Positions 1 through 12,158 of a stretch of 64,000 nucleotides of DNA are shown here, one piece after another (the first letter of the stretch is position 1; each line of letters starts with the position of its first letter). The translations under genes were made by a program, and so were the position numbers. The stretch covers positions 372,001 to 436,000 of the forward strand of contig OZ218962.1 of the NCBI GenBank assembly GCA_965112735.1. Reading direction: 5' to 3'. A model generated the notes under the pieces. That model was not told the origin of the DNA. It was given only the letters and a program-made list of their open reading frames with translations, and made no database searches. The DNA is from Phaeosaccion multiseriatum. Lineage: Eukaryota > Ochrophyta, other classes.

Positions 1-1364
1 CAGCGTAGTGCAGAGCAGTTCCCCCCCCCGCGCCATGTCGATCCACGTCTGCCCCTGCCGATACGAGCTGACGCAGCATCTCAGCGTGTCCATGTAGCGC
101 TGCCCACATGAGAGCAGTAGCCCCCTTATTATTGGCTGCATCCACCTCAGGCCCGGCCGTGAGTAGGATATGCAGGGCATGCCCATGTCCGGCTTCAGCA
201 GCGTAGTGCAGAGCAGGAAGGCCGTGGTTGTCATGTCGATCCACGTCTGCCCCTGCCGATAGGAGCTCACGCAGAGCCTCAGCGTGTCCACCATTCGCTG
301 CCACCATGAGAGCAGTAACCCCCTTCGCGCCATGTCGATCCACGTCTGCCCCTGCCGATACGAGCTCACGTAGTACTCCACCTTGTCCCAGCTCCGCGGC
401 CGTCATGAGAGGTGTCCTTCCGTCATCATCAGCTGCATCCACCTCGGCACCTGCTGCGAGAAGCCGCCTCGCTATCTCTGCATGACCATTGCCGATAGCC
501 GCAAGAAGTGGCGAAGTTCCGTCGTTGCTCAGTTGGTTCACATTCGCATTGGCCGCGAGGAGAAGCTTCACTGTCTCCTCATTGTTGCCCCGTGAAGCGA
601 AGGTCAGAGGTGTAGCTCCGTTGTTGTTGGCTCGATTCACATTGGCGCCCCCCGCGAGTAAAGCTCTGACGACTTCTGTGTGCCCACAGGCTGAAGCTGC
701 ACTCAAGGCCGTCCCCATGCCCACTGCTTGATCTAAATCAGCACGGGCCTCCATCAGTATCTGCACAACGTTCAGATGGCCATTCATGCAAGCCCCTATC
801 AATGGTGTGCAATCGTCAGGAGGAGTCATCGCTTCGTGGTTTGGAGATGCCCCTTCCCTCAGTAGAAGCTCCACGATGTCTGCTCTACCCCCCATCGCCG
901 CTACAGTCATTGGAGTGTACCCCTCAGCACATATCGCGGTGTCGAGGCAAGCCTTCCTTCCCCCCTCTTTGGCAACAAGGGCGCTGATGGCCAGTTTGAC
1001 ATTCTTGATAGTCTTCCACCCGCGGATGGCGTTGTAGAGGCGCGTGGCCTTGTATCGGCCGAGGAAGAAGAGAGCAAGGGGGGCGAAAAGGGTGGGAAAC
1101 CAGAGGGGCGGTGAGTCACGGCTCTCGGGAGGCGAGCCGCTTAAGGGCGAGCCCTTCGCCACAGCAGCCAAAGGAATGGAACGGAGAAGAAGCGACAGAG
1201 GGAAGATAACGCGCATTGCCAAAGTCTTCGAATGCAGTCCGGTTCAACAAACAGTGCGGCGATACCAAGCGCTTCCAATGGTAGCTGCCCCCTCTCCGCC
1301 CTCTCTTCTGTAAACGTACCTCTCCGCTCACTCGAGGGGGGGGTCCTCCGCTGCTCTGGGCCAT
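1..1364 (-). CDS. Ankyrin-repeat protein, copy A (3' end outside window)
   Basis: A tiny exon 1 (1320-1364) encodes MAQSSGGPPPRVSGE and ends at a GTACGT donor. Exon 2 starts at 1048 after an AAG/CAG-type acceptor with ATRLYNAIRG and stays open to the window edge. It carries consecutive 33-residue ankyrin repeats with motifs such as GADVDRH, TALMVAA and GHAEALRELL. The first ~60 residues of exon 2 form a non-ankyrin cap (KACLDTAICAEG) shared by all six family members here. Ankyrin repeats mediate protein-protein binding; the partner is unknown. No signal peptide or membrane span is visible. It corresponds to copy C of the right-hand duplicate but lacks C's frameshift. The intron model rests on comparison with the five other copies. 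Confidence 0.75.
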
Positions 1365-2761
1365 GCTGGCGCGGCGAGAGACGAAAGAAAGCCTGTAGCA
1401 GGGCTAGCCGCAAGAGGCCCTCAGAGACGGTATTCACTCTGCACCGCCACCATCGCGCTTGCTATTGAAACAACGCCACCTCTCTCCCGGCAGCTAGAGA
1501 TTCCCCGGGGGGGGGGCTGCTGCAACAAACTTATACTCACACTCCATCTGTATGGCGCCCCTGTGGCTCACAGCACCCTCAACAGCACGGAGTACGGAGC
1601 GCTTGTAGCCTCAATGCAGAGCGCAACCCGCACTCTCATGATCATGACACGCTGCTTTTCTGTGTTATCCATTGTACCCGTGCGCAAGAGCAACGTCACG
1701 TTCCTAACCTAACTACCTTTTATGCGTGTGTGCGCGTGCGCCTCAGAACAATCGAGCTGCACCCCCCTTTGTGCTTGCCTTGTGTGTTACTGCCCCTCTT
1801 CCCGCTTCTAAGATCTAGGGAAGCTAGCGCAGGGCAGCTCGACATTTAGCAATTGGGGGAGAAAAATAAAACGAAGAGGCACTACACCGCCCCCCAAGCC
1901 ATCCCACACCCCCCCAGAGCGCGGCAGTTTCCTATGCCAAGAAATGTATACTCAAACTCCGGCCTTGTCTCTCTTGTGGATGACGAGCCCTCGGGTGGAG
2001 GATGCAGGCTACGAAGGCACACAGAGAAAGCGGGTGGATGAGTTGTCAAGGGAGTTGGTTCCTTCTTTCATTGCGGACGCGCTGCGAGTATGGGGGTGGG
2101 GGCGAAATTGCCAGCAAAGTACCCTGACAGTAAGTACATTTATCGTCCCCGATGCCTGGGCAGAGCTCACGCGGGGCCAACTTTCCGCACCCTCTGCTAC
2201 CCTCTCACACCATGCATACCGAACATTCCTCTCCCTCTCCCTGCTTCATGTACTACCCACGGCCGCTTTCTCTTGCTGGGAGTGCGGCTGCATCCCGCCC
2301 TGCCGATGGCTGCACATCAAAGCCACTCCCTCATCAAACGGGTTGGCTTCTTTCTCCCTTTCCCGTGTACCCCACACCATGCTATCTCCCGTACCCTTTT
2401 GCTAGTCCAAGTCCCACAAGCTGCAGGGAAGAGAGCCGCTGCCCCCTCCGTCGGCTGCGGTGAAAGCGAAGGCGTTTGATGCGCTTGCCTCTCCTGCCCC
2501 TCTTTAGCCGCACAGTGCCATCCCACCTCCCCCCGCCGTGCCGTGCTGCTGCTCCATCACTGGCCTCGTTCTCATTCCGCCACCCTCTCCACACTTCCAT
2601 CTGTCTGTGTCGCTGCTCGTCTGTGCGTGGCTGGTGTGCTCGAACTAATCTATTCCATCCGACGCTTGCATCCACAGTCCCACTGGCGAGTGTGCACTCC
2701 AACCCCCCCCCCCCACACCCCCCTCCTCGCTCGCTTCGAGGCCGTGATCTCTCTCCCCTTT
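1365..2761. other. Intergenic spacer between ankyrin A and B
   Basis: No convincing gene. The stretch matches 10635-12158 (the C-D spacer) over most of its length. It is rich in C/T runs and ends in a poly-C tract near 2702-2716 just past the 3' end of copy B. Confidence 0.6.
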
Positions 2762-4852
2762 TCAATGCGTGTTTTGCTTCGCCCACCTGGAAGCGTCATC
2801 GGCTCCACGCATGCCTGCGGCCACTTCCAGCACGTTGTCGGAAGACACGCCCCTCTCCTGCGGCGGTAGGCCCCTCTCCTTGCCGAAGGTCACGTCGCAC
2901 GTCCGCATCATATCCGCAGGGCTTTGGGAGTCGAAGTACCGCTTGTCTGCCATCAGAAGACGGTCACGGACCTCTTGCGGGAGACCAAGCTCTCGAGCCG
3001 CAGTCAGAGCCTTGCCCACAGACGCCCCTGCGCAGAGAAGCTCGTGCATCGCCCCTCCATGATTGTGGTATGCTGCAAAGAGGAGGGGAGTTCCTCCGAT
3101 GTCATCCTCGCTATCCACCTCTGCCCCCGCCTTGACCAGGAGGTGCTGCATAAGGCCATGTCCTTCGCTCGCGGCGTAGTGCAGAGCAGTACGGTCGTGG
3201 TGGTCATGTCTATCCACGTCTGCCCCTGCCGATAGGAGCTCACGCAGCAACTCAGCGTGTCCATTACCCGCTGCCTCCATGAGAGCAGTAGCCCCCTTAT
3301 TATTGGCTGCATCCACCTCAGCCCCGGCCGTGAGCAGGATGTTCAGGGCATGCCCATGTCCGGCGCTAGCAGCGTAGTGCAGAGCCGTAACCCCCTTCGC
3401 GTCATGTCGATCCACGTCTGCCCCTGCCGATACGAGCTCACGCAGCACCTCAGCGTGTCCGGTAGCCGCTGCCGCCATGAGAGCAGTAGCCCCCTTATCA
3501 TTGGCTGCATCCACCTCAGCCCCGGCCGTGAGCAGGATGTTCAGGGCATGCCCATGTCCGGCGCTAGCAGCGTAGTGCAGAGCCGTAACCCCCTTCGCGT
3601 CATGTCAATCAACGTCTACCCCTGCCGATACGAGCGCACGCAGCACCTCCGCATGTCCACTACCCGCTGCAAACATGAGAGCAGTCCTCCCCTCCTCGGC
3701 ATGTCGATCCACGTCTGCCCCTGCCGATATGAGCGCACGCAGAGCCTCAGCGTGTACATTATCCGCTGCCACCATGAGAGCAGTCATCCCCTCCGCGTCA
3801 TATCGATCGACGTCTGCCCCTGCCGATATGAGCTCACGCAGAGCCTCAGCGTGTCCACTAAGCGCTGCCGCCATAAGAGCAGTAACCCCCTTTGCGTCAT
3901 GTCGATCCACGTCTGCCCCTGCTGAGATGAGCTCACGTAATACCCCACCGTGTCCGCAGCCCGCGGCCTCGATGAGAGGTGTCCTTCCGTCATCATCAGC
4001 TGCATCCACCTCGGCATCTGCTGCGAGGAGCCGCCTCGCTATCTCTGTATGACCTTTGCCGCTGGCCACAAGAAGTGGCGAAGTTCCGTCGTTGCTCAGT
4101 TGAGGTGTAGCTCCGTTGTTGTTGGCTCGATTCACATTGGCGCCCCCCGCGAGTAAAGCTCTGACGACTTCTGTGTGCCCACAGTCTGAAGCTGCACTCA
4201 AGGCCGTCCCCTTGTCAACTGCTTGATCTAAATCAGCACCGGCCTCCATCAGTATCTGCACGACGTTCAGATGGCCCCTTACACATGCGAACATCAATGG
4301 CGTTAAAACATCAGGAGTCATCGCTTTGAGGTTTGGAGATGCCCCTTCCCCCAATAGAAGCTCCACGATGTCTGCTCTACCCCCAAACGCCGCTGCTGTC
4401 ATTGGGGTGTGCCCGTCAGCACATATCGCGGCGTCAAGGCAAGCCTTCCTTCCCCCCTCTTTGGCGACGAAGGCGCTGATGGCTTGTTTGACCTCCTTTT
4501 TACTCTTGCCCCCCCTGATGGCCTTGTAGAGGCGCGTGGCCTTGTATCGGCCCAGGAAGGAGAGAATCAGGGAAGGCAAAAAGACCGTAAAACCAGAGGG
4601 GCGGTGAGTCACTGCTCTCGGGAGGCGACCCGCTTAAGGGCGAGCCCTTTGCAAGCCAGAGGGATGGAGTGGAGAAGAAGCGGCAGAGGGATGATAACGC
4701 GCATTGCCAAAGTCTTCGAATGCACTCCGGTTCAACAAACAGTGCGGCGATACCAAGCGCTTCCAATGGTAGCTGCCCCGTCTCCGCCCTCCCTTCTGTA
4801 AACGTACCTCTCCGCTCACTCGAGGGGGGGGTCCTCCGCTGCTCTGGGCCAT
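2762..4852 (-). pseudogene. Ankyrin-repeat gene copy B, interrupted by an in-frame TGA
   Basis: Exon 1 is 4808-4852 and exon 2 runs 4540 to 2762, as in the intact copy D. Two differences from D break or shorten it. At 3605-3607 the arginine codon CGA of a GADVDRHD repeat has become TGA, leaving the downstream 280 codons open in the same frame. A 69-bp in-frame deletion near 4100 removes 23 residues of one ankyrin repeat. The conserved C-terminal tail (DKRYFDSQSPADMMRTCD and SRWAKQNTH) is still present. The truncated product could still be made, with exon 1 plus about 311 residues of exon 2. I regard it as a young pseudogene rather than a recoded gene, because D has CGA at the same place. Confidence 0.8.
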
Positions 4853-6575
4853 GCTGGCGCGGCGAGAGACGAAAGAAAGCCTGTAGCAGGGCTAACAGCA
4901 GGAGGCCCTCAGAGACGGTATTCACTCTGCACCGCCACCATCGCGCTTGCTACTGAAACAACGCCACCTTCTCTCTCCCGGCAGCTAGAGATTCATTCCC
5001 CCGGGGGGGCGGGGGCTGGTGCCAATAAACTTGTACTCACACTCCGATATATACGGCCCTGGTGGCTCACAGCACCCTCAACAACACGGAGTACGGAGCG
5101 CTTGTAGCCTCAATGCAGAGCGCAACCCGCACTCTCATGACAACGACACGCTGCTATTCTGTATTATCGATGCGCCAGAGCAACGTCACGTCCCTAACCT
5201 CACTACCTTTTACGTGTGTGTGTGCGTGCGCGCCTCACAGCAGTCGAACTGCACCCCCCTTCTTTGGCTCCAACCCCCCCACTACTCTCATCATACTCCG
5301 AGCTAATAAGCTCCAGTATTCACCCCCCCCCCTCTCCCTCTCCCTCCTCCCTCCTGGAGGATGCCTCACGGCCCTCCACTGCTAGACTCCGTTCCGAGCG
5401 GCCCGCGCCCTAAATGGAGCACCGCCTTCTTCTCACAGCTCGCGACGCTGGGTGCTCTCCCGTCACCACACTCACGCCCCTCAATCCGCTTGCTCATGAT
5501 GGTTCGTCCTCGCTACCCGTGCTTCTGCCCTCGCATCTCTCTCAGATACAGCCCTCTGCTTCAGCGCATTTCCTCGGCCATGCCCTCTAACGTCTCGCTC
5601 TGCATGCCTCCGGGCCTCTCCAGCAGTGGCACCCCCTTCTCCGCATTAGATTCACCACGCGCAGACCCCTCAATATGATGCTTCGTCCGTCCGTCTGAGT
5701 CACTGCGCAGCTTCGGAATCCATGGAGGCATCACCGAGACGAGGTGCAGCTCTGTGCTGGGCTTGGTTGGTTGCCGGAGACGGCGACAAGCAGCTAGGGG
5801 ACTCTGGATTGATCAGGCGGGTGACGAGCGTGACCAAGGGAAGCGATGGATGTAGTTACTGTATTTGATGTGATTGGGAGGCTGCTGCTAGCTACTGCAG
5901 GAGGAAGCGCCTTGTTCGACTAATGGGATCCCTCTTCCCTTTTAGTCGAGGTTCTACTCGTACAATCGGCTCTACTTGTAAAATCGAGGCTCCACCATAT
6001 TTGTAGAATCGAGAGGCCTGCTACGTTCTTCCCTGCTCCCGCTCTGCGTGGCGTGCCCTTCCTTGTTCGTTGCTCGTTGCTTCGCTTCGCGCTGGCTTCT
6101 CCCCGTGGATACGAACCGATCCCCTCCGACCGACAGGAAGAGCGCAAAGAGAAGCAAGTAAGTGAGTGCACGGCACGACGCACAGGGCGGGCACCGGCTC
6201 CATCAATGGGTCCCGACACCTGGCACTCCCCCGCCCTCCTCGGGAGCGGGGTGTCGAGATAGGCCTTAAAGGAAGGAAGGACGGGGGGAGGGGGCAGGCT
6301 GCAGAACATCCCCGGCCCTGAGCTCTCGCTCGGCCCGGCGCTTTGACCCTGACCCCCTTGTGCTCTGCGCAGGTGAAGCCTGCCTATATGCCTCTACTGC
6401 CCCCCTTCCCCTCCTGGGCCCTGTGACCGCGCTGCTCGCACTCATCTCTACTGCCGCCGCCGCCGTCAGACATCAACCCATCCCGCAGGTGCGTGCGTGC
6501 GTGCGTGCGTGCGTGTAAACCTGTGTCAGTGCGGGCAGCCTCCGTGCCACGGGAGCTCCAAGTGCAGTCTCTCTT
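4853..6575. other. Spacer between ankyrin B and the kinase fragment
   Basis: It matches 14319-16404 closely, apart from the 348-bp insertion found only there. It holds C/T-rich tracts and a short array of GTGC/GTGCGT repeats near 6490-6515. The last ~650 bases correspond to the 3' flank of the intact kinase gene. No gene is supported. Confidence 0.6.
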
Positions 6576-7600
6576 TCAGTAGTTTTTGTGTCTTCCGAAA
6601 GAGATGCCCCCTGGCCGGCCGAACGCCCCCCCGCCCACGATTGAGGAAGAAGTGCCCCCCCCTGCCCCTGCCACACCCCCCGCCCCGTAGCCAGCGAGGC
6701 CCGTCCCGGCTCCTCTCGACATGCCCCCCAGCCCTCCCAAGCCACTCAGGCCCTGCGCTCCCACCCCTCCTCCTCCTCCTCCTCCTCCTCCTCCTCCTCC
6801 TCCCACCCCTCCTCCCAAGGGTACTCCCAAGCCTCCGACGGGCATGCTAAAGCTGCTCCCGCCGCTCCCTCTTCTGCCGCCACTGCCCAAACCCAACGTG
6901 CTGCCTCCTCCCCCATACACCCCATTGCCCATGAGACTTGCTCCTCCCCCGGGGGGCTTGTACTGCTTGGTGGCGCTGCCCTGCCCTGACCCCGGGCCGT
7001 ACCTAGCAACGCCTCTAAACCTCCCTCCTCCTCCGCCTCCTCCGCTGCTCCCCAAACCCCCTCCTCCGCTACTCCCTAGCCCTCCACCTCCACCCACCAC
7101 CCCTCCTCCTCCTCCTCCTCCTCCTCCTCCTCCTCCTCCTCCTCCTCCCCCCCTACTGCCGGGCCTGTGTAGACCCCCAAGGCAGGTTTGGTGCCGCCCG
7201 CACTGGTGCTGTACAAGCTCCCTCCACCGCTATATAAGCCCCCCCCCCCCAGGGGGTGCGCCTGTTCTGCTGCTATAGAGGCTCCCTCCCCCTCCCCCTA
7301 TTGATGCCCTTTCCCCTCCTCCTCCCCCTCCTCCTCCTGCAAAGCTGCTGCCGCCCCTCCCAAGCGAGAACTCGCTCCCTGTCCCTGCTCCTGTCGCCGC
7401 TATACCGCTCTTCATGGCCTGATATGACGTATTCTTCCCCTGCCTATGTTGTTCGTGCTGCTGGTGCTCGTGTTGTTGTTGGTGTAGTTGCTGGTGTTGT
7501 TGTTGTCGTAGTTGCTGGTACTATTGTTGGTGTAGTCGTTGCTGATGCTGCTGCTGCATCCGTGGCTGCGGCACCCCATACCCTCCTGCCACCGGAAGTA
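6576..7600 (-). pseudogene. Duplicated 3' fragment of the MAK-like kinase gene
   Basis: This is a copy of 16405-17458. It keeps the stop codon and the glycine-rich tail (SFGRHKNY at the end) but has no kinase domain. The reading frame is broken in the middle (a stop near 7230 after the SLYSSRTGAPPGG segment), and the CAG/CTG run of the original is replaced by a degenerate GTTGTTGGTGTAGTT tract at 7450-7560. It ends where the tandem-duplication junction meets the 3' flank of ankyrin C. It is almost certainly non-functional. Confidence 0.85.
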
Positions 7601-7660
7601 GCCCCCCCCCCCCACACCCCCCTCCTCGCTCGCTTCGAGGCCATGATTGCTCTCCCCTTT

Positions 7661-10634
7661 TCAATGCGTGTCTCGCTTCGCCCACCTGGAAGCGTCATCG
7701 GCTCCGCGCATGCCTGCGGCCACTTCCAGCACGTTGTCGGAAGACACGCCCCTCTCCTGCGGCGGTAGGCCCCTCTCCTTGCCGAAGGTCGAGTCGCACG
7801 TCCGCATAATGTCCGCAGGGCTTTGGGAGTCGAAGTATCGCTTGTCTGCCATCAGAAGACGATCACGGACCTCTTGCAGGACGTCAGGATCTCGAACAGC
7901 AGTCAGAGCCTTGCCCACAGACGCCCCTGCGCAGAGAAGCTTGTGCATCGCCCCTCCACGATTGCGGTATGCTGCGAAGAGGAGGGGAGTTCTTCCTCTG
8001 TCATCCTCGCTATCCACCTCTGCCCCCGCCTTGAGCAGGATGTGCAGTATAAGGCCATGTCCTTCGCTCGCGGCGTAGTGCAGAGCAGTAGGCCCCTTCA
8101 CCATATGTCGATCAACGTCTGCCCCTGCCGACACGAGCGCACGCAGCACCTCCGCGTATCCATGTTGCGCTGCCAATATGAGAGCAGTAGTCCCCTTATC
8201 ATTGGGTGTATCCACCTCAGCCCCGGCCGTGAGCAGGATGTGCAGGGCATGCCCATGTCCTGCGCTAGCAGCGTAGTGCAGAGCAGTACGGCCGTGGTTG
8301 TCATGTCGATCCACGTCTGCCCCTGCCGATAGGAGCTCACGCAGCACCTCAGTGTGTCCACGGCACGCTGCCGTCATGAGAGCAGTAGTACCCTCCGCGT
8401 CATGTCGATCCACGTCTGCCCCTGCCGATACGAGTGTACGCAGCACCTCAGCGTGTCCTTGAATCGCTGCCCCCATGAGAGCACTAGTCCCCTTACACTG
8501 CGCACTGGCTGCATCCACCTCAGCCCCGGCCGTGAGCAGGATGTTCAGCGCATGCCCATGTCCGGCGGTAGCAGCGTGGCGCAGAGCAGTACGGCCGTGG
8601 TCGTCATGTCGATCCACCTCTGCCCCTGCCGATACGAGTGTACGCAGCACCTCAGCGTATCCACGGTACGCTGCCATCATGAGAGCAGTAAACCCCTTTG
8701 CGTCATGTCGATCCACGTCTGCCCCTGCCGATAGGAGCTCACGCAGCACCTCAGCGTGTCCGTTAGCCGCTGCCAATATGAGAGCAGTACGGCCGTGGTC
8801 GTCATGTCGATCCACCTCTGCCCCTGCCGATACGAGCGTACGCAGCACCTCAGCGTATCCACGGTACGCTGCCATCATGAGAGCAGTAAACCCCTTTGCG
8901 TCATGTCGATCCACGTCTGCCCCTGCCGATAGGAGCTCACGCAGCACCTCAGCGTGTCCGTTAGCCGCTGCCAATATGAGAGCAGTAGTCCCCAACGGGC
9001 TAGGGCTATGCCGATCCACGTCTGCCCCTGCCGATACGATCTCACGCAGCACCTCAGCGTGTCCATTAAGCGCTGCCTCCATGAGAGCAGTAAACCCCTT
9101 TGCGTCATGTCGATCCACGTCTGCCCCTGCCGATAGGAGCTCACGCAGCACCTCAGCGTGTCCGTTAGCCGCTGCCAATATGAGAGCAGTAGTCCCCAAC
9201 GGGCTAGGGCTATGACGATCCACGTCTGCCCCTGCCGATACGATCTCACGCAGCACCTCAGCGTGTCCATTAAGCGCTGCCTCCATGAGAGCAGTATTCC
9301 CCTTTGCGTCATGTCGATCCACGTCTGCCCCTGCCGATAGGAGCTCACGCAGCACCTCAGCGTGTCCGTTAGCCGCTGCCATCATGAGAGCAGTACTCCC
9401 CTTATCATTGGCTGCATCCACCTCAGGCCCGGCCGTGAGTAGGATATGCAGGGCATGCCCATGTCCGGCTTCAGCAGCGTAGTGCAGAGCAGGAAGGCCG
9501 TGGTTGTCATGTCGATCCACGTCTGCCCCTGCCGATAGGAGCTCACGCAGAGCCTCAGCGTGTCCACCATTCGCTGCCACCATGAGAGCAGTAACCCCCT
9601 TCGCGCCATGTCGATCCACGTCTGCCCCTGCCGATACGAGCTCACGTAGTACCCCACCGTGCCCCAGCCCCGCGGCCGCGATGAGAGGTGTCCTTCCGTC
9701 ATCATCAGCTGCATCCACCTTGGCATCTGCTGCGAGTAGCCGCCTCGCTATCTCTGCATGCCCTCGGCTGCTGGCCACAAGAAGTGGCGAAGTTCCGTCT
9801 TGCTCAGTTGGTTCACATCTGCGTTGCTGGCAAGAAGCAACTCCACCACCTCCTCTTGACCACTTGACGCCGCGAACAGAGGTGTAGCTCCGTTGTTGTT
9901 GGCTCGATTCACATTGGCGCCCCCCGCGAGTAAAGCTCTGACGACTTCTGTGTGCCCACAGTCTGAAGCTGCACTCAAGGCCGTCCCCCTGTCAACTGCT
10001 CGATCTAAATCAGCACCGGCCTCCATCAGTATCTGCACGACGTTCAGATGGCCACGTATGCAAGCCCCTATCAATGGTGTGCAATCGTCAGGAGGAGTCA
10101 TCGCTTCGTGGTTTGGAGATGCTCCTTCTCCCAGTAGAAGCTCCACGATGTCTGCTCTGCCCGCCGTCGCCGCTACAGTCATTGGGGTGTGCCCGTCAGC
10201 ACATATCGCGGCGTCAAGGCAAGCCTTCCTTCCCCCCTCTTTGGTGACGAAGGCGCTGATGGCTTGTTTGACCTCCTTTTTGCTCTTGCCCCCCCTGATG
10301 GCCTTGTAGAGGCGCGTGGCCTTGTATCGGCCCAGGAAGAAGAGAGCAAGGGGGGCGAAAAGGGTGGGAAACCCGAGGAGCGGTGAGTCACGGCTCTCGG
10401 GAGGCGAGCCGCTTAAGGGCGAGCCCTTCGCCAGCAGCCAAAGGAATGGAACGGAGAAGAAGCGGCAGAGGGATGATAACGCGCATTGCCAAAGTCTTCG
10501 AATGCAGTCCGGTTCAACAAACAGTGCGGCGATACCAAGCGCTTCCAATAGTAGCTGCCCCGTCTCCGCCCTCCCTTCTATAACCGTACCTCTCCGCTCA
10601 CTCGAGGGGGGGGTCCTGCGCTGCTCTGGGCCAT
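7661..10634 (-). pseudogene. Ankyrin-repeat gene copy C, one-base frameshift
   Basis: Exon 1 (10590-10634) reads MAQSSAGPPPRVSGE and its donor is GTACGG where the other copies have GTACGT. Exon 2 runs from 10320 to 7661. At about 9798-9802 one base is missing compared with copies A, B and D (CAAGACGG instead of CAACGACGG). This shifts the frame and gives a stop about 20 codons later. Downstream of the shift some 700 codons are open. They hold about twenty ankyrin repeats and the family tail (DKRYFDSQSPADIMRTCD). This is the longest member of the family because repeat modules were duplicated internally. A sequencing or assembly error at one base would restore a full gene of about 900 residues, so pseudogene status needs read support. 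Confidence 0.7.
8580..9345. repeat. Tandem copies of 198- and 204-bp ankyrin modules inside copy C
   Basis: Two-repeat modules (66 residues, 198 bp) recur at an offset of 198 bp near 8586/8784. A related 204-bp module recurs at 8954/9158. The latter contains the extra residues HSPSPLGT between repeats. Copies are nearly identical at the DNA level, pointing to recent unequal exchange within the gene. Confidence 0.85.
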
Positions 10635-12158
10635 GCTGGCGCGGCGAGAAGACAAAAGAAAGCCTGTAGCAGGGCTAGCCGCAAGAGGCCCTCAGAGACG
10701 GTATTCACTCTGCACCGCCACCATCGCGCTTGCTGCTGAAACAACTCCACCTTCTCTCTCCCGGCAGCTAGAGATTCCCCCGGGGGGGGGGCTGGTGCCA
10801 ACAAACTTGTACTCACACTCCGATCTGTAGGGCGTCCTTGTGGCTCACAGCACCCTCAACAGCACGGAGTACGGAGCGCTTGTAGGCTCAATGCAGAGCG
10901 CAACCCGCACTCTCATGATAATGACACGCTGCTATTCTGTATTATCGATGCGCGAGAGCAACGTCACGTCCCTAACCTAACTACCTTTCGTGTGTGTGCG
11001 CGTGCGCCTCACAGCAGTCGAGCTTCACACCCCTTCTTTATTTCCCTCCCCCTCAACTACACTCATCTTACCCCGAGCTCATAAGCTCCAATAGGGCAGT
11101 GACAAGACAGGAGGAGAGGACGTCTGCGCAGGCCGCCTAACCTAGTGATTGCGCTTGATGAGGCAAGAGTAGGGAAGTGGAGGGCAGCTCGACATTTAGC
11201 ATCGATGGAGTCGACATTGGGGGAGAAAAGTAAAACGCAGAGACACTATATCATTGCCATAAAGTGGGTGCACCCTCCACCTCCTCCCCGAGCCATCCCC
11301 CCCCCCCCCCCTCCCCAAGAAAAGTATACTCAAACTCCGGCCTTGTCTCTCTTGTGGATGACGAGCCCTCGGATGGAGGATGCAGGCTACGAAGGCACAC
11401 AGAGTCGAGAAAGAGGGTGTGGATGAGTTGCCAAGTGAGTTGGTTCCTTCTTTCATAGCGGACGCGCTGCGAGAGTGGGGTGGGGGCGAAATTGCCAGCA
11501 AAGTACCATGACAGTGAGTACATTTCTCGTCCCCTATGCCTGGGCAGAGCTCACGCGGGGCCACCTTTCCGCACCCTCTGCTACCCTCTCACACCATGCA
11601 TACCCAACATTCCTCTCCCTCTCCCTGCTTCATGTACTACCCACGGCCGCCTTCTCTTGCTGGGAGTGCGGCTGCATCCCGCCCTGCCGATGCCTGCACA
11701 TCAAAGCCACTCCCTCATCAAACGGGTTCGCTTCTTTCTCCCTTTCCCGTGTACCCCACACCATGCTATCTCCCGTACCCTTTTGCTAGTCCAAGTCCCA
11801 CAAGCTGCAGGGAAGAGAGCCGCTGCCCCCTCCGTCGGCTGCGGTGAAAGCGAAGGCGTTCGATGTGCTCGCCCCTCCTGGCCCTGCGCTCCCCTTTCCT
11901 TAGCCACACAGTGCCATCCCACCTCCCCCCGCCGTGCCGTGCTGCTGCTCCATCACTGGCCTCGTTCTCATTCCGCCACCCTCTCCACACTTCCGTCTGT
12001 CTGTGTCGCTGCTCGCCTGTGCGTGGCTGGTGTGCTCGAACTAATCTATTCCATCCGACGCTTGCATCCACAGTCCCACTGGCGAGTGTGCACTCCAACC
12101 CCCCCCCCCCCACACCCCCCTCCTCGCTCGCTTCGAGGCCGTGATCTCTCTCCCCTTT
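10635..12158. other. Intergenic spacer between ankyrin C and D
   Basis: It is the counterpart of 1365-2761. C-rich runs are present at 11300-11315 and 12100-12120. No gene, RNA or regulatory element can be supported. Confidence 0.6.

Larger units (their letters stand above)
1..7600. repeat. Left copy of a ~9.86-kb tandem segmental duplication (cut by window start)
   Basis: Ankyrin gene A, ankyrin pseudogene B and a kinase 3' fragment match, in the same order and strand, ankyrin C, ankyrin D and the kinase gene of the right copy. The offset is about 9.4 kb in the ankyrin part and 9.83 kb in the kinase part; the change is due mainly to an insertion at 14702-15049. The homology ends near 7600, inside a segment matching kinase exon 3 (17458), and the next bases are the 3' flank of ankyrin C. 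That is the expected head-to-tail junction. Confidence 0.85.

Noticed and set aside
3605-3607. TGA in copy B as selenocysteine or recoded stop
   Set aside because: The matching codon in copy D is CGA within a standard ankyrin repeat, and no other gene in the window shows in-frame TGA. A simple nonsense mutation explains it.
6721-7278. Proline-rich plus-strand open frame (also at 16679-17038)
   Set aside because: It is the complement of the glycine-rich kinase tail.
7661-9500. Regular ~99-bp periodic repeat resembling a CRISPR array
   Set aside because: The period is the 33-residue ankyrin repeat; the whole stretch is translatable and there are no spacers.
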